The notes beneath the pieces are model-generated. The model was given only the letters and a program-made list of their open reading frames with translations, made no database searches and had not been told where the DNA came from. A program made the translations under genes and the position numbers. From Rubrivirga sp. (lineage in GTDB: Bacteria; Bacteroidota; Rhodothermia; Rhodothermales; Rubricoccaceae), in NCBI GenBank assembly GCA_012269805.1, contig JAAXJP010000134.1:1-5702 (forward strand): a stretch of 5,702 bases of DNA, in the 5' to 3' direction. Positions 5,651 through 5,702 of this stretch are shown here, one piece after another. The number at the start of each line of letters is the position of its first letter. The stretch's first letter is position 1.

Positions 5651-5702
5651 AGGACATACTGCTTTGGGCTGAAGGTCTGCACGGTGGCGCGTTCGAGCAC
5701 GG
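5647..5702 (-). CDS. 3' tail of an upstream gene, product unknown
   Basis: The last 17 visible codons of a frame open to the window edge read V-L-E-R-A-T-V-Q-T-F-S-P-K-Q-Y-V-L followed by TGA at 5647-5649. Third codon positions are mostly G or C, as in the neighbouring genes, and the TGA overlaps the TTG start of the peroxidase (TTGA), repeating the coupling seen at three ATGA junctions downstream. The fragment is too short to identify. An MbnP-type copper protein would be a natural neighbour, but nothing in this tail shows that. Confidence 0.5.
   Translation of the reverse strand, partial: VLERATVQTFSPKQYVL

Noticed and set aside
5641..5702. Bacteroidota-type promoter (TTG and TAnnTTTG) upstream of the peroxidase
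   Set aside because: Only loose partial matches occur with wrong internal spacing, and the region reads as the coding tail of another gene.

Overview
The window is very GC-rich and every credible gene lies on the minus strand, so transcription runs from high to low coordinates. The genes are packed nose to tail. The TonB-dependent receptor carries an N-terminal carboxypeptidase-regulatory-like domain, a DUF2911 protein is present, and no start codon has a recognisable Shine-Dalgarno sequence. Together with the high GC this suggests the Bacteroidota/Rhodothermota side of the tree (a Rhodothermota such as Rubricoccaceae or Salinibacter relatives would fit). That placement is inference; there is no marker gene here.

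In order of transcription: the tail of an unidentified gene (5647-5702); a secreted di-heme cytochrome c peroxidase/MauG-family protein with a TTG start (4634-5650); a lipoprotein with a C-terminal FixH/YtkA-like Met/His-containing domain, split by an apparent single-base frameshift (3776-4620); a TonB-dependent outer-membrane receptor whose CxxxM and HxM motifs match the copper ligands of OprC/NosA-type receptors (1518-3779); a DUF2911 protein with a His-rich mature N-terminus (913-1521); a SCO1/SenC copper chaperone lipoprotein (332-916); and the start of a PCu(A)C copper chaperone lipoprotein that runs off the left edge (1-320).

Four of the six junctions are NTGA stop/start overlaps (TTGA once, ATGA three times) and the other two are gaps of 13 and 11 bp. 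The whole window therefore looks like one internal piece of a polycistronic, translationally coupled operon. No promoter, terminator, RNA gene or intergenic stretch over 13 bp is visible.

The coherent reading is a copper acquisition and delivery operon. The receptor would import copper across the outer membrane, and SCO and PCu(A)C would carry it in the periplasm, typically to cytochrome c oxidase CuA/CuB sites. The FixH/YtkA-like lipoprotein and the DUF2911 protein are candidate extra copper handlers. The di-heme peroxidase may be an MbnH-like partner that modifies a copper-binding protein. The most notable local oddities are the frameshift at about 4037-4047, a five-unit heptamer tandem repeat translated as the extreme N-terminus of the receptor, and a His cluster in the receptor's N-terminal domain.
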